DNA of 64,000 bases. It comes from Lentimicrobium sp. GTDB taxonomy: Bacteria; Bacteroidota; Bacteroidia; Bacteroidales; Lentimicrobiaceae. A program made the position numbers and the translations under genes. Position 1 is the stretch's first letter. Every line of letters starts with the position of its first letter. Under the pieces are notes generated by a model that made no database searches, was not told the origin of the DNA, and saw nothing but the letters and a program-made list of their open reading frames with translations. Below, one piece after another: positions 1 through 7,192 of this stretch. The DNA lies in contig JAHYJC010000010.1 of the NCBI GenBank assembly GCA_019429275.1, positions 1 through 64,000 on the forward strand. The letters are read 5' to 3'.

Positions 1-2
1 AT

Positions 3-809
3 AATTTTCTCTTAAAAACCCTTCAAAAAAAACTCGATATTTTCAATAAATTGCTGAAAGACAAGAATTTTGAATTTCAGGTATTCTTAAAATCAGGATC
101 TGGTGCTTACGTGTGCGGAGAAGAAAGCGCATTGTTCGAATCGATGGAAGGTAAGCGTGGTGAACCCAGAAACAAACCCCCCTACCCTACAGTTGCCGGA
201 TACAACAGTAAACCTACAGTAATTAACAATGTTGAAACCCTGGTATATACAACCATGATTTGTCACATGGGCCCTGAAAAGTTCAAAGCATTGGGAACCA
301 GCGACTCCAGGGGATCAAAAGTGTTCTCTGTTTCGGGCGATACCCCTATTCCAGGCATTTATGAACTTGAACTAGGAATGCCGCTGCATGAATTTGTCAA
401 TGAATTTGGCGATGGAGATGCCAAAGCAATCCAGGTTGGAGGTGCTTCGGGTCATTGCGTTCCACGTAAAAAATTTAATGATACCATCATTGGATTTGAA
501 GGAATCCCTACCGGAGGCTCGATGATGATCTTCAACAGTTCAAGATCAATGTACAATGTGCTACACGATTATCTGGAATTCTTTACAGAAGAATCCTGCG
601 GTCAATGCACCCCATGCCGTGTTGGCTGCCAGCAACTACTCAAAGGTATTGAAGCTGTAAAGCGAGGTGAACGACCACCGGCATATCTTGAAGATCTCAA
701 AAAACTTACGGCAACGATGAAAATTGCTGCCAAATGTGGACTGGGACAATCAGTCGGAAATCCGTTTAACTCTATCGTTGATAATTTCAGGGAAGAGATC
801 ATTTACTAA
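3..809 (+). CDS. hydB: HydB/NuoF-like NADH-binding flavoprotein subunit, 5' end outside window (copy 1)
   Basis: C-terminal part of a NuoF/HydB-type subunit that passes electrons between NAD(H), FMN and Fe-S clusters. The frame is open to the left edge, so the start lies outside the window; the first ATG-like codons are internal. Visible parts are the glycine-rich GAYVCGEESAL stretch, the SLBB-like region, and the C-terminal [4Fe-4S] motif ESCGQCTPCRVGC with a later CGLGQ cysteine. It stops right after the NADH_4Fe-4S domain (FREEIIY). Unlike the second copy at 7193-8986 it carries no C-terminal 2x[4Fe-4S] ferredoxin domain. It is followed 88 bp later by hydA copy 1, so the two probably form one hydrogenase. 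A NuoF of respiratory complex I is the alternative, but the [FeFe]-hydrogenase neighbour argues for HydB. Confidence 0.9.
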   Translation, partial: NFLLKTLQKKLDIFNKLLKDKNFEFQVFLKSGSGAYVCGEESALFESMEGKRGEPRNKPPYPTVAGYNSKPTVINNVETLVYTTMICHMGPEKFKALGTSDSRGSKVFSVSGDTPIPGIYELELGMPLHEFVNEFGDGDAKAIQVGGASGHCVPRKKFNDTIIGFEGIPTGGSMMIFNSSRSMYNVLHDYLEFFTEESCGQCTPCRVGCQQLLKGIEAVKRGERPPAYLEDLKKLTATMKIAAKCGLGQSVGNPFNSIVDNFREEIIY

Positions 810-897
810 GTAAATAGTGAAAAGTAAAAAGGCTTAATAGTATACAATCAAAAATTATCAAGCCTAAAGCCTAAACTAACTTAAAGGAAAGAAAAAA

Positions 898-2691
898 ATG
901 AGCAAATATTTAGTTAACCTTAAGATTAATAATATGCCCATTGCGGTGGAAGAGGGCACAACCATACTTGAGGCAGCAAGAAAATTGAATTTCCGGATCC
1001 CCACCCTTTGTAACCATCCCGACCTGACGGTGGCAGGAAATTGCAGGGTTTGTGTTGTGGAAGTTAAAGGAGCACGCCTGTTGGCAGCCTCCTGTGCCAC
1101 ACCTGTTTCAGAAGGAATGGAGGTATCGACTAACAGCGAAAAGGTAAGGGTTTCACGCAAACATATTGTTGAATTACTGCTTTCTGAGCACAATGCAGAT
1201 TGTACAAAGTGTTTCAAAAACGGGCATTGTGAACTTCAGTATCTGTCGAGCGAATACAGAATCGGAGATCATGTATTCCTTGATCTGGTAAAACCTGAAT
1301 CAAAAATTCAGGACATTTCGTCACCTTCAATCATCAAAGACGATAGTAAATGTATCCGCTGTCAACGATGTGTAAGAACATGTACAGAATTGCAGGGAGT
1401 TAGTGCACTGGCTGTGGTAAACAAAGGAGATCATCAAAAAATCTCTACATTTCTGAACAAGCCGATGCATGAAGTGGTTTGCACCAATTGCGGTCAATGT
1501 ATCAACCGTTGTCCGACCGGAGCGCTCACTGAAAAAAATTATATTGAAGAAGTATGGAATGCAATTTATGATCCATCAAAATTTGTTATAGTTCAGACTG
1601 CACCGGCTACTCGGATTGCCCTTGGCGAAGATCTTGGTATCAGCACAGGTTCGCGCGTTACAGGAAAAATGGTTTCGGCTCTGAAGAAACTGGGATTTAA
1701 CAAAATACTAGATACTGACTTTACAGCTGACCTTACCATTATGGAGGAAGGCACCGAGTTACTGACCCGACTGAAAAAAGCCCTGGTTGATAAAGATGAG
1801 ACCGTTCAATTACCTATGATGACCTCCTGTTCACCCGGATGGATAAAATTTCAGGAACACATGTACCCCGAACTACTAAATAATCTGTCAACATGTAAGT
1901 CGCCTCAGCAAATGTTCGGAGCTGTTGCAAAAACCTATTATGCAGATAAAATCAACATCAAGGCACAGGATATGACCGTTGTTTCTATCATGCCATGCAC
2001 TGCCAAAAAGTTTGAATGTGAAAGGCCTGAAATGCGTGACAGTGGTTATCAGGATGTAGATTACGTTTTGACAACCCGGGAACTGGCCATGATGATAAAA
2101 CAGGCAGGTATTGATTTTGATAAGCTCGAAGATGAACATTACGACAGTATTCTCGGTGAATCAACCGGGGCTGCAGTAATTTTCGGGGCTACAGGCGGAG
2201 TAATGGAAGCTGCTTTGAGAACAGCCTATGAAATTGTAACCGGTCGTGAGGTACCTTTTACTAACCTGAATATTAAACCGGTACGTGGAATGGAAGGCAT
2301 TAAGGAAGCATCCATTAAAATTAAAAATGTAAAACCTGAATGGTCATTTCTTGAAGGTGTTGACCTGAATGTTGCCATTGCACACGGATTGAGTAATGCC
2401 AGAGCTCTGATGGAGAAAGTAAAAAGCGGGGAAGCCAACTATCATTTCATAGAAATCATGGGATGCCCGGGCGGTTGCCTTGGTGGAGGTGGCCAACCAA
2501 TTCCAACCTCACCTGAAATCCGAAAATTAAGAGCCGATGCCATTTATCAGGAAGATGAAGAGATGGTTATCAGAAAATCACATGAAAATCCGGAAGTTAC
2601 AGAAATTTACAAACAGTTTCTGGGCGAACCACTAGGACACAAATCGCATGATTTGCTTCACACCCATTACAAACGCAGAAAGCGTTATTAA
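898..2691 (+). CDS. hydA: [FeFe]-hydrogenase catalytic subunit HydA, copy 1
   Basis: Catalytic subunit of a multimeric, NADH-linked [FeFe]-hydrogenase (M3/group A type, as in HydABC), cytoplasmic. Domains in order: N-terminal [2Fe-2S] ferredoxin fold (Cys38, 49, 52, 66); a His-Cys3 [4Fe-4S] site (His98, Cys102, 105, 111); two [4Fe-4S] ferredoxin motifs (Cys152-162 and Cys195-205); the H-cluster domain with L1 TSCSPGW (309-315), L2 MPCTAKKFE (Cys367) and L3 MGCPGGC (Cys523, Cys527); and a C-terminal small-subunit-like tail (SHDLLHTHY). The ATG has a fair purine-rich site (aaaggaaag) just upstream. Odd point: L1 has Ser where the paralogue at 9001-10770 has a second Cys (TSCCPGW). The length of 597 aa is normal. 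A hairpin follows the stop codon, so this gene ends its own unit. Confidence 0.95.
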   Translation: MSKYLVNLKINNMPIAVEEGTTILEAARKLNFRIPTLCNHPDLTVAGNCRVCVVEVKGARLLAASCATPVSEGMEVSTNSEKVRVSRKHIVELLLSEHNADCTKCFKNGHCELQYLSSEYRIGDHVFLDLVKPESKIQDISSPSIIKDDSKCIRCQRCVRTCTELQGVSALAVVNKGDHQKISTFLNKPMHEVVCTNCGQCINRCPTGALTEKNYIEEVWNAIYDPSKFVIVQTAPATRIALGEDLGISTGSRVTGKMVSALKKLGFNKILDTDFTADLTIMEEGTELLTRLKKALVDKDETVQLPMMTSCSPGWIKFQEHMYPELLNNLSTCKSPQQMFGAVAKTYYADKINIKAQDMTVVSIMPCTAKKFECERPEMRDSGYQDVDYVLTTRELAMMIKQAGIDFDKLEDEHYDSILGESTGAAVIFGATGGVMEAALRTAYEIVTGREVPFTNLNIKPVRGMEGIKEASIKIKNVKPEWSFLEGVDLNVAIAHGLSNARALMEKVKSGEANYHFIEIMGCPGGCLGGGGQPIPTSPEIRKLRADAIYQEDEEMVIRKSHENPEVTEIYKQFLGEPLGHKSHDLLHTHYKRRKRY

Positions 2692-2709
2692 AAATTAGCA
2701 GATGATTTT

Positions 2710-2740
2710 AGAGGATAGCATTTGCTATCCTCTTGTCATT
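2710..2740 (+). terminator. Hairpin terminator after hydA copy 1
   Basis: A perfect 11-bp inverted repeat, AGAGGATAGCA (2710-2720) and TGCTATCCTCT (2723-2733), lies 18 bp after the hydA stop and is followed by a weak T-rich tract. It probably separates copy-1 hydBA from the sensory operon downstream. The T tract is poor, so efficiency is uncertain. Confidence 0.65.
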
Positions 2741-2800
2741 TATAAAAAACATTAACCATTTAAATATTAGTGCTTTACCCAGATAAAAATGACAAATAAT

Positions 2801-2853
2801 TAGACACTTATCTGTCTATCTGTTATTATAATAACAATGTGAATTTATTCACA
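2801..2853. promoter_or_regulatory. Three adjacent palindromes, candidate Rex or Crp/Fnr-type operators
   Basis: Three perfect inverted repeats lie side by side just upstream of the -33 box. They are TAGACA-N6-TGTCTA (2801-2818), TGTTATTATAATAACA (2821-2836) and TGTGAATTTATTCACA (2838-2853). The third, with flanks (2837-2854), matches the Rex consensus TTGTGAA-N4-TTCACAA at 17 of 18 positions and also the Crp consensus TGTGA-N6-TCACA. The second has the related form TGTTA-N6-TAACA. Rex senses NADH/NAD+, which would fit a hydrogenase operon. Binding is inferred only, and no rex or crp gene lies in this window. Confidence 0.7.
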
Positions 2854-2859
2854 ATTATA

Positions 2860-2891
2860 TTTGTTTATGTTCAAATCAAGTTGTAATTTTG
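2860..2891 (+). promoter_or_regulatory. Bacteroidota-type promoter of the sensory/bifurcating hydrogenase operon
   Basis: TTTG at 2860-2863 and TAATTTTG at 2884-2891 are separated by 20 bp, matching the Bacteroidota -33 TTTG / -7 TAnnTTTG promoter. The expected start is near 2896, about 55 bp before the first gene. The palindrome array abuts its upstream edge. Confidence 0.7.
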
Positions 2892-2952
2892 CCGCACGAT
2901 TCAACCAATAATTCATTATCAAAACTTGCGGATTCGCTTTAACATAAACCAA

Positions 2953-3297
2953 ATGAAAATAAAAGAGGTTGTTAACTTATTAAATGCAAAAATAGTTTCA
3001 GGAGAATACCTTCTTGACACTGAAGCTGAGTTTGTATTTGCTTCTGATTTAATGAGTGATGTACTGACCATTGAGAAAGACAACCTCATGCTTATTACTG
3101 GTTTAGCAAACCTACAGACAATCAGGACTTCAGAAATGTCAGACATCAATAAAATCATTTTTGTCAGAAAGAAAAAAGCAACTGACGAAATGATTCAACT
3201 GGCTGTGGAAAATGATATAATTTTGATTGAATGTGACTACTCCATGTTTAAAACTGCCGGAATTTTGTATCAATCAGGATTAAAGCCTGTATATTAA
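2953..3297 (+). CDS. DRTGG domain protein (first of two)
   Basis: Small cytoplasmic protein of 114 aa with a DRTGG-like fold, a domain also found as a regulatory insert in phosphotransacetylases and in CBS-domain proteins. Its biochemical role is not established. The start chosen (MKIKEVV) aligns with the start of the second DRTGG protein at 5113-5448 (MNVKEVA). An in-frame ATG at 2926 would add nine residues. Shared features of the pair include the VISG/IVSG segment near residue 15, the SDLMSDV/SDLLSDV motif near residue 38 and the I-L-V region near residue 70. It is the first gene of a ten-gene run; 10 bp separate it from the ATPase that follows. A role as a small ligand-binding partner of the sensory hydrogenase is inference from context. 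Confidence 0.75.
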   Translation: MKIKEVVNLLNAKIVSGEYLLDTEAEFVFASDLMSDVLTIEKDNLMLITGLANLQTIRTSEMSDINKIIFVRKKKATDEMIQLAVENDIILIECDYSMFKTAGILYQSGLKPVY

Positions 3298-3307
3298 ACC
3301 TTTGAAG

Positions 3308-3724
3308 ATGCATTTCGAATTTAACATTGAAGGAGGCAATTTTTCGAAAGCCGGAACAGCATCGAGTCAATTGAAGAAAATTCTCAAGCAGCTCAATGTT
3401 GATCCTAAGGTGATTAAGCGTGTAGTTGTGGCTCTTTACGAAGCCGAGGTCAATGTTGTGGCTCATGCCTACACTGGTCAGATTTTTATTGACATTGATA
3501 CTAACAAGATTGAAATCAAACTGGTTGATGAAGGTCCCGGCATTCCAAATATTGAACTTGCAATGCAACAGGGATATTCAACCGCATCACCGGCTGTTCG
3601 TGAAATGGGATTTGGAGCGGGAATGGGGCTTCCGAATATTAAAAACAATACTGATGAGCTTCATGTAGCTTCAGAAGTTGGTAAAGGTACTACGGTTAAG
3701 ATGGCTATTTTTCTGATCAGCTAA
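3308..3724 (+). CDS. RsbW-like ATP-binding protein (GHKL, anti-sigma-type kinase fold)
   Basis: A 138-aa single-domain GHKL ATPase. The N box is recognisable (YEAEVNVVAHAY, near residue 45), followed by the G1 box (VDEGPGIP) and the G2 region (GAGMGLPNIKNN). This layout resembles RsbW/SpoIIAB serine kinases rather than membrane histidine kinases; there is no dimerisation or phospho-acceptor His domain. The ATG at 3308 is preferred over an in-frame TTG at 3302. It sits between a DRTGG gene and the HydS-like hydrogenase with 10-bp gaps on both sides, so it is very likely co-transcribed and may be the signalling output of the sensor. No sigma factor or anti-anti-sigma gene is seen nearby. Confidence 0.8.
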   Translation: MHFEFNIEGGNFSKAGTASSQLKKILKQLNVDPKVIKRVVVALYEAEVNVVAHAYTGQIFIDIDTNKIEIKLVDEGPGIPNIELAMQQGYSTASPAVREMGFGAGMGLPNIKNNTDELHVASEVGKGTTVKMAIFLIS

Positions 3725-3734
3725 TAACACCGAA

Positions 3735-5111
3735 ATGGGCAACACAAATTTTCATCACGCACTAAAAATAAGGGAAGACCTTTGTATAGGTTGTTCTCAT
3801 TGCATGAATGTCTGCCCCACAGAAGCCATAAGAGTTAAAAACGGAAAATCAGTCTTATTTGGAGACCGTTGTGTAGATTGTGGCGAATGTTTCAGGGTTT
3901 GCCCGGTGAGTGCGATAATAATCGATCATGATGACTTCAACAATATTTTTGACTATAAATATCGCGTTGCGCTTGTTCCGGCTGTTTTTACCGGTCAATT
4001 CCCTGTTGACATCTCACTTCGGCAGATTTTTAGCGTTTTGATTGACATTGGGTTCACTCATGTTTATGAAGTTGAAAACGGAGTTGAAATCCTTTTAGAG
4101 GCCATCAATGAAACCTCGACGCCACAGCCTGAAAAAAAGCCACTCATTTCGTCATTTTGTCCTGCAATAGTCAGATTAATACAGGTAAAATTTCCAGCGC
4201 TGGTTGATAACATATTGTTATTAAAGCCGCCGCTTGACATTTCGGCACTTCACATCAGAAAAGAGATGGAAGAAAAAGGGATTCCAGCCGAAGAAACCGG
4301 TATCTTCTATGTAACGCCATGTGCTGCAAAAATTGCTGCAATCAAAGATCCTGTTGGAGAGGCAGCTTCTGCAATTACCGGTGTTATTAACATGGATATC
4401 CTCTTCAATAGGGTTTACAGGCAGGTCAAACAAAAAAACAATCACACCTGTGCATTGCCTTCGGGCAGTAAATTATCCAATGTTGCCATGTGCTGGTCGC
4501 TCACTAATGGAGAAGCACCACATGTAAAAGGAAGGTCGCTGGCAATTGATGAAATTAAAAATGTGATCGAATTTCTGGAAAGACTTGAAAATGATGAATT
4601 CAGCGATATAGATTTTCTTGAGCTAAGGGCTTGTGACGAAAGTTGCGCAGGTGGAGTACTTACCATCAGCAACCGCTTTCTGGCAGCTGAACGGTTGAGA
4701 AACCATGTTGAAAATTTTCAACCCAACCCCGAACTTCAATATCCCGATTCTCTGCGCTCAATTTACCAAAACAGCGAATACCTCCAGGAAAACATATCTA
4801 TTGAAAAAGTTTATCCCCGATCGATTTTGAAACTGGATGATAACATGGCAGAAGCCATGAAAAAAATGGAAAGGGTGAACCGCATTATGCAACTGCTGCC
4901 AATGGTTGACTGCGGTATTTGTGGTGCTCCTAGCTGTCAGGCTCTTGCGCAGGACATAGTACAGGGACTTGGCAACATAAAGCATTGCATCTTCATTCAG
5001 AAAATTTTGGAACAAAAAGGAGAGCTTAATCTTGAAGATAGCGTAAAAATTATGCAGGACATCTGGGGCTATGGGAAAACAAATAAATACAGAGATTTAA
5101 AAGGAATTTGA
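3735..5111 (+). CDS. hydS: HydS-like putative sensory [FeFe]-hydrogenase
   Basis: 458-aa iron-sulfur protein. Two [4Fe-4S] ferredoxin motifs come first (Cys17, 20, 23, 27 and Cys46, 49, 52, 56). A divergent H-cluster domain follows, and then a C-terminal CxxCx4Cx16C motif (Cys393, 396, 401, 418) of the Fe-S type found in corrinoid and RnfB proteins. The H-cluster ligand positions appear kept: Cys142 in L1 (SSFCPAI), Cys196 with Lys199 in L2 (TPCAAK), Cys300 and Cys304 in L3 (CDESC). The neighbouring L1 cysteine used for proton transfer in catalytic enzymes is Phe141, the Glu of L2 is missing, and L3 lacks the usual PGG. Such changes are the hallmark of putative sensory enzymes such as Thermotoga maritima HydS. 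It lacks a PAS domain. It lies among DRTGG, ATPase and PHP genes upstream of hydBAC. The sensory role is inferred from family and context. Confidence 0.82.
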   Translation: MGNTNFHHALKIREDLCIGCSHCMNVCPTEAIRVKNGKSVLFGDRCVDCGECFRVCPVSAIIIDHDDFNNIFDYKYRVALVPAVFTGQFPVDISLRQIFSVLIDIGFTHVYEVENGVEILLEAINETSTPQPEKKPLISSFCPAIVRLIQVKFPALVDNILLLKPPLDISALHIRKEMEEKGIPAEETGIFYVTPCAAKIAAIKDPVGEAASAITGVINMDILFNRVYRQVKQKNNHTCALPSGSKLSNVAMCWSLTNGEAPHVKGRSLAIDEIKNVIEFLERLENDEFSDIDFLELRACDESCAGGVLTISNRFLAAERLRNHVENFQPNPELQYPDSLRSIYQNSEYLQENISIEKVYPRSILKLDDNMAEAMKKMERVNRIMQLLPMVDCGICGAPSCQALAQDIVQGLGNIKHCIFIQKILEQKGELNLEDSVKIMQDIWGYGKTNKYRDLKGI

Positions 5112-5112
5112 A

Positions 5113-5448
5113 ATGAATGTAAAAGAAGTAGCTGAAAAACTTGGCCTAAAAGTTATAAGCGGAGAAAATGGGCTTGACCGTGAGGTCAAAGGCGGGTATG
5201 TTTCAGACCTTTTGAGCGACGTGATGGGAAGTGCCAACGCCGGAGAATTATGGATTACATTGCAAACACACAAAAATGTTATGGCCATTGCTTCACTCAA
5301 AGACCTGGCAGCAATCATTCTGGTAAAGGGATTTGAACCTGATCCTGACATGGAAGAACAAAGCAATGCTGAAGATATTCCTGTTTTGAACTCAGATCTT
5401 GATACTTTTACCATTACCGGCAGATTATTTCAACTTCTAAACCCTTAA
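5113..5448 (+). CDS. DRTGG domain protein (second of two)
   Basis: 111-aa paralogue of the protein at 2953-3297, with the same N-terminal pattern (MNVKEVAEKLG, VISGE) and a SDLLSDVMG motif near residue 33. The start codon lies one base after the stop of the HydS-like gene; an AAAGGAA site within the end of hydS can serve it, so translation is probably coupled. The C-terminal half (VLNSDLDTFTITGRLF) matches the first copy's FKTAGILY region in position. The copies flank the ATPase-HydS pair on both sides, which suggests two different subunits or ligands rather than a spare copy. No enzymatic motif is visible. Confidence 0.78.
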   Translation: MNVKEVAEKLGLKVISGENGLDREVKGGYVSDLLSDVMGSANAGELWITLQTHKNVMAIASLKDLAAIILVKGFEPDPDMEEQSNAEDIPVLNSDLDTFTITGRLFQLLNP

Positions 5449-5461
5449 AGACAAAGCACAC

Positions 5462-6199
5462 ATGAAGGAATATAAAGTCGACCTTCATATTCATACTGTG
5501 CTTTCACCGTGCGGCAGTCTGATGATGAGTCCGCTGAACATTATAAAAGAGGCTTTCAGGAAGAAGATTGACATCATTGGAATTACCGACCACAACTCAA
5601 CACGACAATGCCGCGTTGTAAACGAAGAAGCAAAAAAGGCAGGCATCACAGTTTATGCGGGAGTTGAAGTCACAACAAAAGAAGAAGTACACTGCCTTGC
5701 GTTCTTTGAAACATTTGACATTCTCGATGCATTTCAGATTTATCTTGATTCACATTTGCCTGAAATCATGAACAATACAGAATTATTTGGTTATCAGTTA
5801 GTTGTTGACAAAGATGAAAATATTGTTTGTGAGGAACCAAGATTGTTGATTTCGGCTATTTCTCAGAACATCGATCAGGTTGAGGCAAAGGTTCATAGTT
5901 TGGGAGGAATATTTATACCAGCCCACATCAACAGGGCAAAGTACGGATTAATAAGCCAGCTGGGATTTGTACCTCCTGATTTAAATGCCGACGCCTATGA
6001 ACTTTCAAAGCATATCTCAACCGAAGCGTTTTTGAGCGGGTTCAGTAATTTGAAAGGCAAAACATTTATCAGGAGTTCCGATGCACATCAGCCTGAACTT
6101 ATTGGTGAAAATTTCACACTCTTAAAGATGGAAAACACGGAATTTGATGAATTCAGAAAGGCACTTAAAAGCAGTCAGGGAAGGGAGGCCATTGCATGA
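5462..6199 (+). CDS. PHP-domain metal-dependent phosphoesterase
   Basis: 245-aa cytoplasmic PHP-family hydrolase (TrpH/YciV-like superfamily). Metal-binding motifs are in order: HIH at residues 9-11, ITDHN near residue 40, a Glu in GVEVT near 64, AHINRAKYG near 160 and SSDAHQ near 205. These are the expected ligands of a two- or three-metal site. The family includes 3',5'-nucleoside bisphosphate phosphatases and polymerase-associated PHP domains; the substrate here is unknown. It overlaps the next gene by ATGA (6196-6199), a classic coupling. PHP genes sit beside HydS-like genes in other anaerobes as far as I recall, so a role in a signalling circuit is plausible but unproven. Confidence 0.82.
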   Translation: MKEYKVDLHIHTVLSPCGSLMMSPLNIIKEAFRKKIDIIGITDHNSTRQCRVVNEEAKKAGITVYAGVEVTTKEEVHCLAFFETFDILDAFQIYLDSHLPEIMNNTELFGYQLVVDKDENIVCEEPRLLISAISQNIDQVEAKVHSLGGIFIPAHINRAKYGLISQLGFVPPDLNADAYELSKHISTEAFLSGFSNLKGKTFIRSSDAHQPELIGENFTLLKMENTEFDEFRKALKSSQGREAIA

Positions 6200-6747
6200 T
6201 GAAGGATTTTGCTATGCACCTTATGGATATTGTACAGAATTCTATTTCAGCAGGAGCTGATCTGATTGAGGTACTGATTCGCGAATCTGTAAAAGATGAT
6301 ACTTTGACATTAACCATCATTGACAATGGAAAAGGCATTCCTTCTGATTTGCTTGAAAAGGTTACCGATCCATATATTACAAGCAGAACCACAAGAAAAG
6401 TCGGACTGGGATTGCCACTATTAAAGCAGCATGCCGAATCAACAGGAGGGTATCTTAAAATTCTTTCAACCGAAGGAAACGGGACAAAAGTTATTGGTAA
6501 CTTTGGATTAACTCATTTTGACCGTCAGCCACTTGGAGATATTTCAGGAACCATAGTTTTGCTGGCCGCAGCCAATGTTAAAATAAGATTTGTATACGAA
6601 CATATCACTGATGCGGGAGAATTCAAATTTGACACGAAAGAGGTAAATGAAATGCTAGAAGGAATGTCAATTTCAGAAGCACAGGTAATGAAGTTTCTGA
6701 AAGAGATGATCAATGAAAATTTGAAAGAAATTAAGATTTCAGGATAA
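6196..6747 (+). CDS. GHKL ATP-binding protein (second of two in the operon)
   Basis: 183-aa protein with a compact GHKL ATPase fold. N box MHLMDIVQNSISAGAD near residue 12, G1 box IDNGKGIP near 49 and G2 region KVGLGLPLLKQHAE near 76 are all clear. The HLMDIVQNS start closely resembles the region after the phospho-His in sensor kinases, but no HisKA domain precedes it. A 75-residue C-terminal extension without obvious motif follows the ATPase core, unlike the shorter ATPase at 3308-3724. It overlaps the PHP gene by 4 bp. Function is probably a protein kinase or an ATP-switched binding partner in the hydrogenase sensor system; the substrate cannot be told. Confidence 0.8.
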   Translation: MMKDFAMHLMDIVQNSISAGADLIEVLIRESVKDDTLTLTIIDNGKGIPSDLLEKVTDPYITSRTTRKVGLGLPLLKQHAESTGGYLKILSTEGNGTKVIGNFGLTHFDRQPLGDISGTIVLLAAANVKIRFVYEHITDAGEFKFDTKEVNEMLEGMSISEAQVMKFLKEMINENLKEIKISG

Positions 6748-6781
6748 AAACCAAAACACAAACATTAAACAAAATTTAAAC

Positions 6782-7180
6782 ATGGGACAAGTAAAATCAC
6801 TCGCTGACCTGCGGAAAATCAAAGAAAGCCTGCAGGAAAAGATGAGCCTCAGGGAAAAAAGCAATAATCCCGAGAGCCTTGTGCAAGTAAGAGTAGCTAT
6901 GGCAACCTGCGGCATTGCGTCAGGTGCAAAGCAGGTTATGGATTTCTTTATGGAGGAATTCGACAAAAGAAACATACAGGCAGTTGTTACTCAAACTGGT
7001 TGTATGGGATATTGTTTTGCTGAGCCAACAGTTGAAGTTACCCTTCCTGGTCAGGAACCAATCGTATTTGGTTATGTAGATTCAAAAAAAGCCGATGACA
7101 TCATTGAAAAGTATGTTAAAAACGGAGAACTGGTTGACGGCATCATTCCCGTAAATTACCAAACTATTGAAAAGAAATAA
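6782..7180 (+). CDS. Thioredoxin-fold [2Fe-2S] ferredoxin-like protein
   Basis: 132-aa protein resembling the C-terminal domain of NuoE and the N-terminal domain of HydB. It has a charged helix first (residues 1-30), then ATCGIASGAK (Cys43) and TGCMGYCFAEP (Cys74, Cys78). HydB2 in the next gene has four cysteines in the matching places (Cys11, 16, 48, 52). Here the second is replaced (Gly48), so only three cysteines are visible. It could bind an atypical cluster or use another ligand. It comes 12 bp before hydB copy 2 and is probably an electron carrier or subunit joining the sensor genes and the bifurcating hydrogenase. Similar small proteins are commonly annotated as (2Fe-2S) ferredoxin or NADH dehydrogenase-like subunits. 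Confidence 0.8.
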   Translation: MGQVKSLADLRKIKESLQEKMSLREKSNNPESLVQVRVAMATCGIASGAKQVMDFFMEEFDKRNIQAVVTQTGCMGYCFAEPTVEVTLPGQEPIVFGYVDSKKADDIIEKYVKNGELVDGIIPVNYQTIEKK

Positions 7181-7192
7181 GGAGGAAAGGTA

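Noticed and set aside
1-809. Truncated hydB as a pseudogene
   Set aside because: The frame is open to the window edge and reads as good NuoF sequence from codon one, so it is cut by the window, not broken.
830-865. AGGCTT/AAGCCT inverted repeat in the hydB-hydA gap
   Set aside because: Only six base pairs with a 24-base loop and no T run; not convincing as a terminator or riboswitch.
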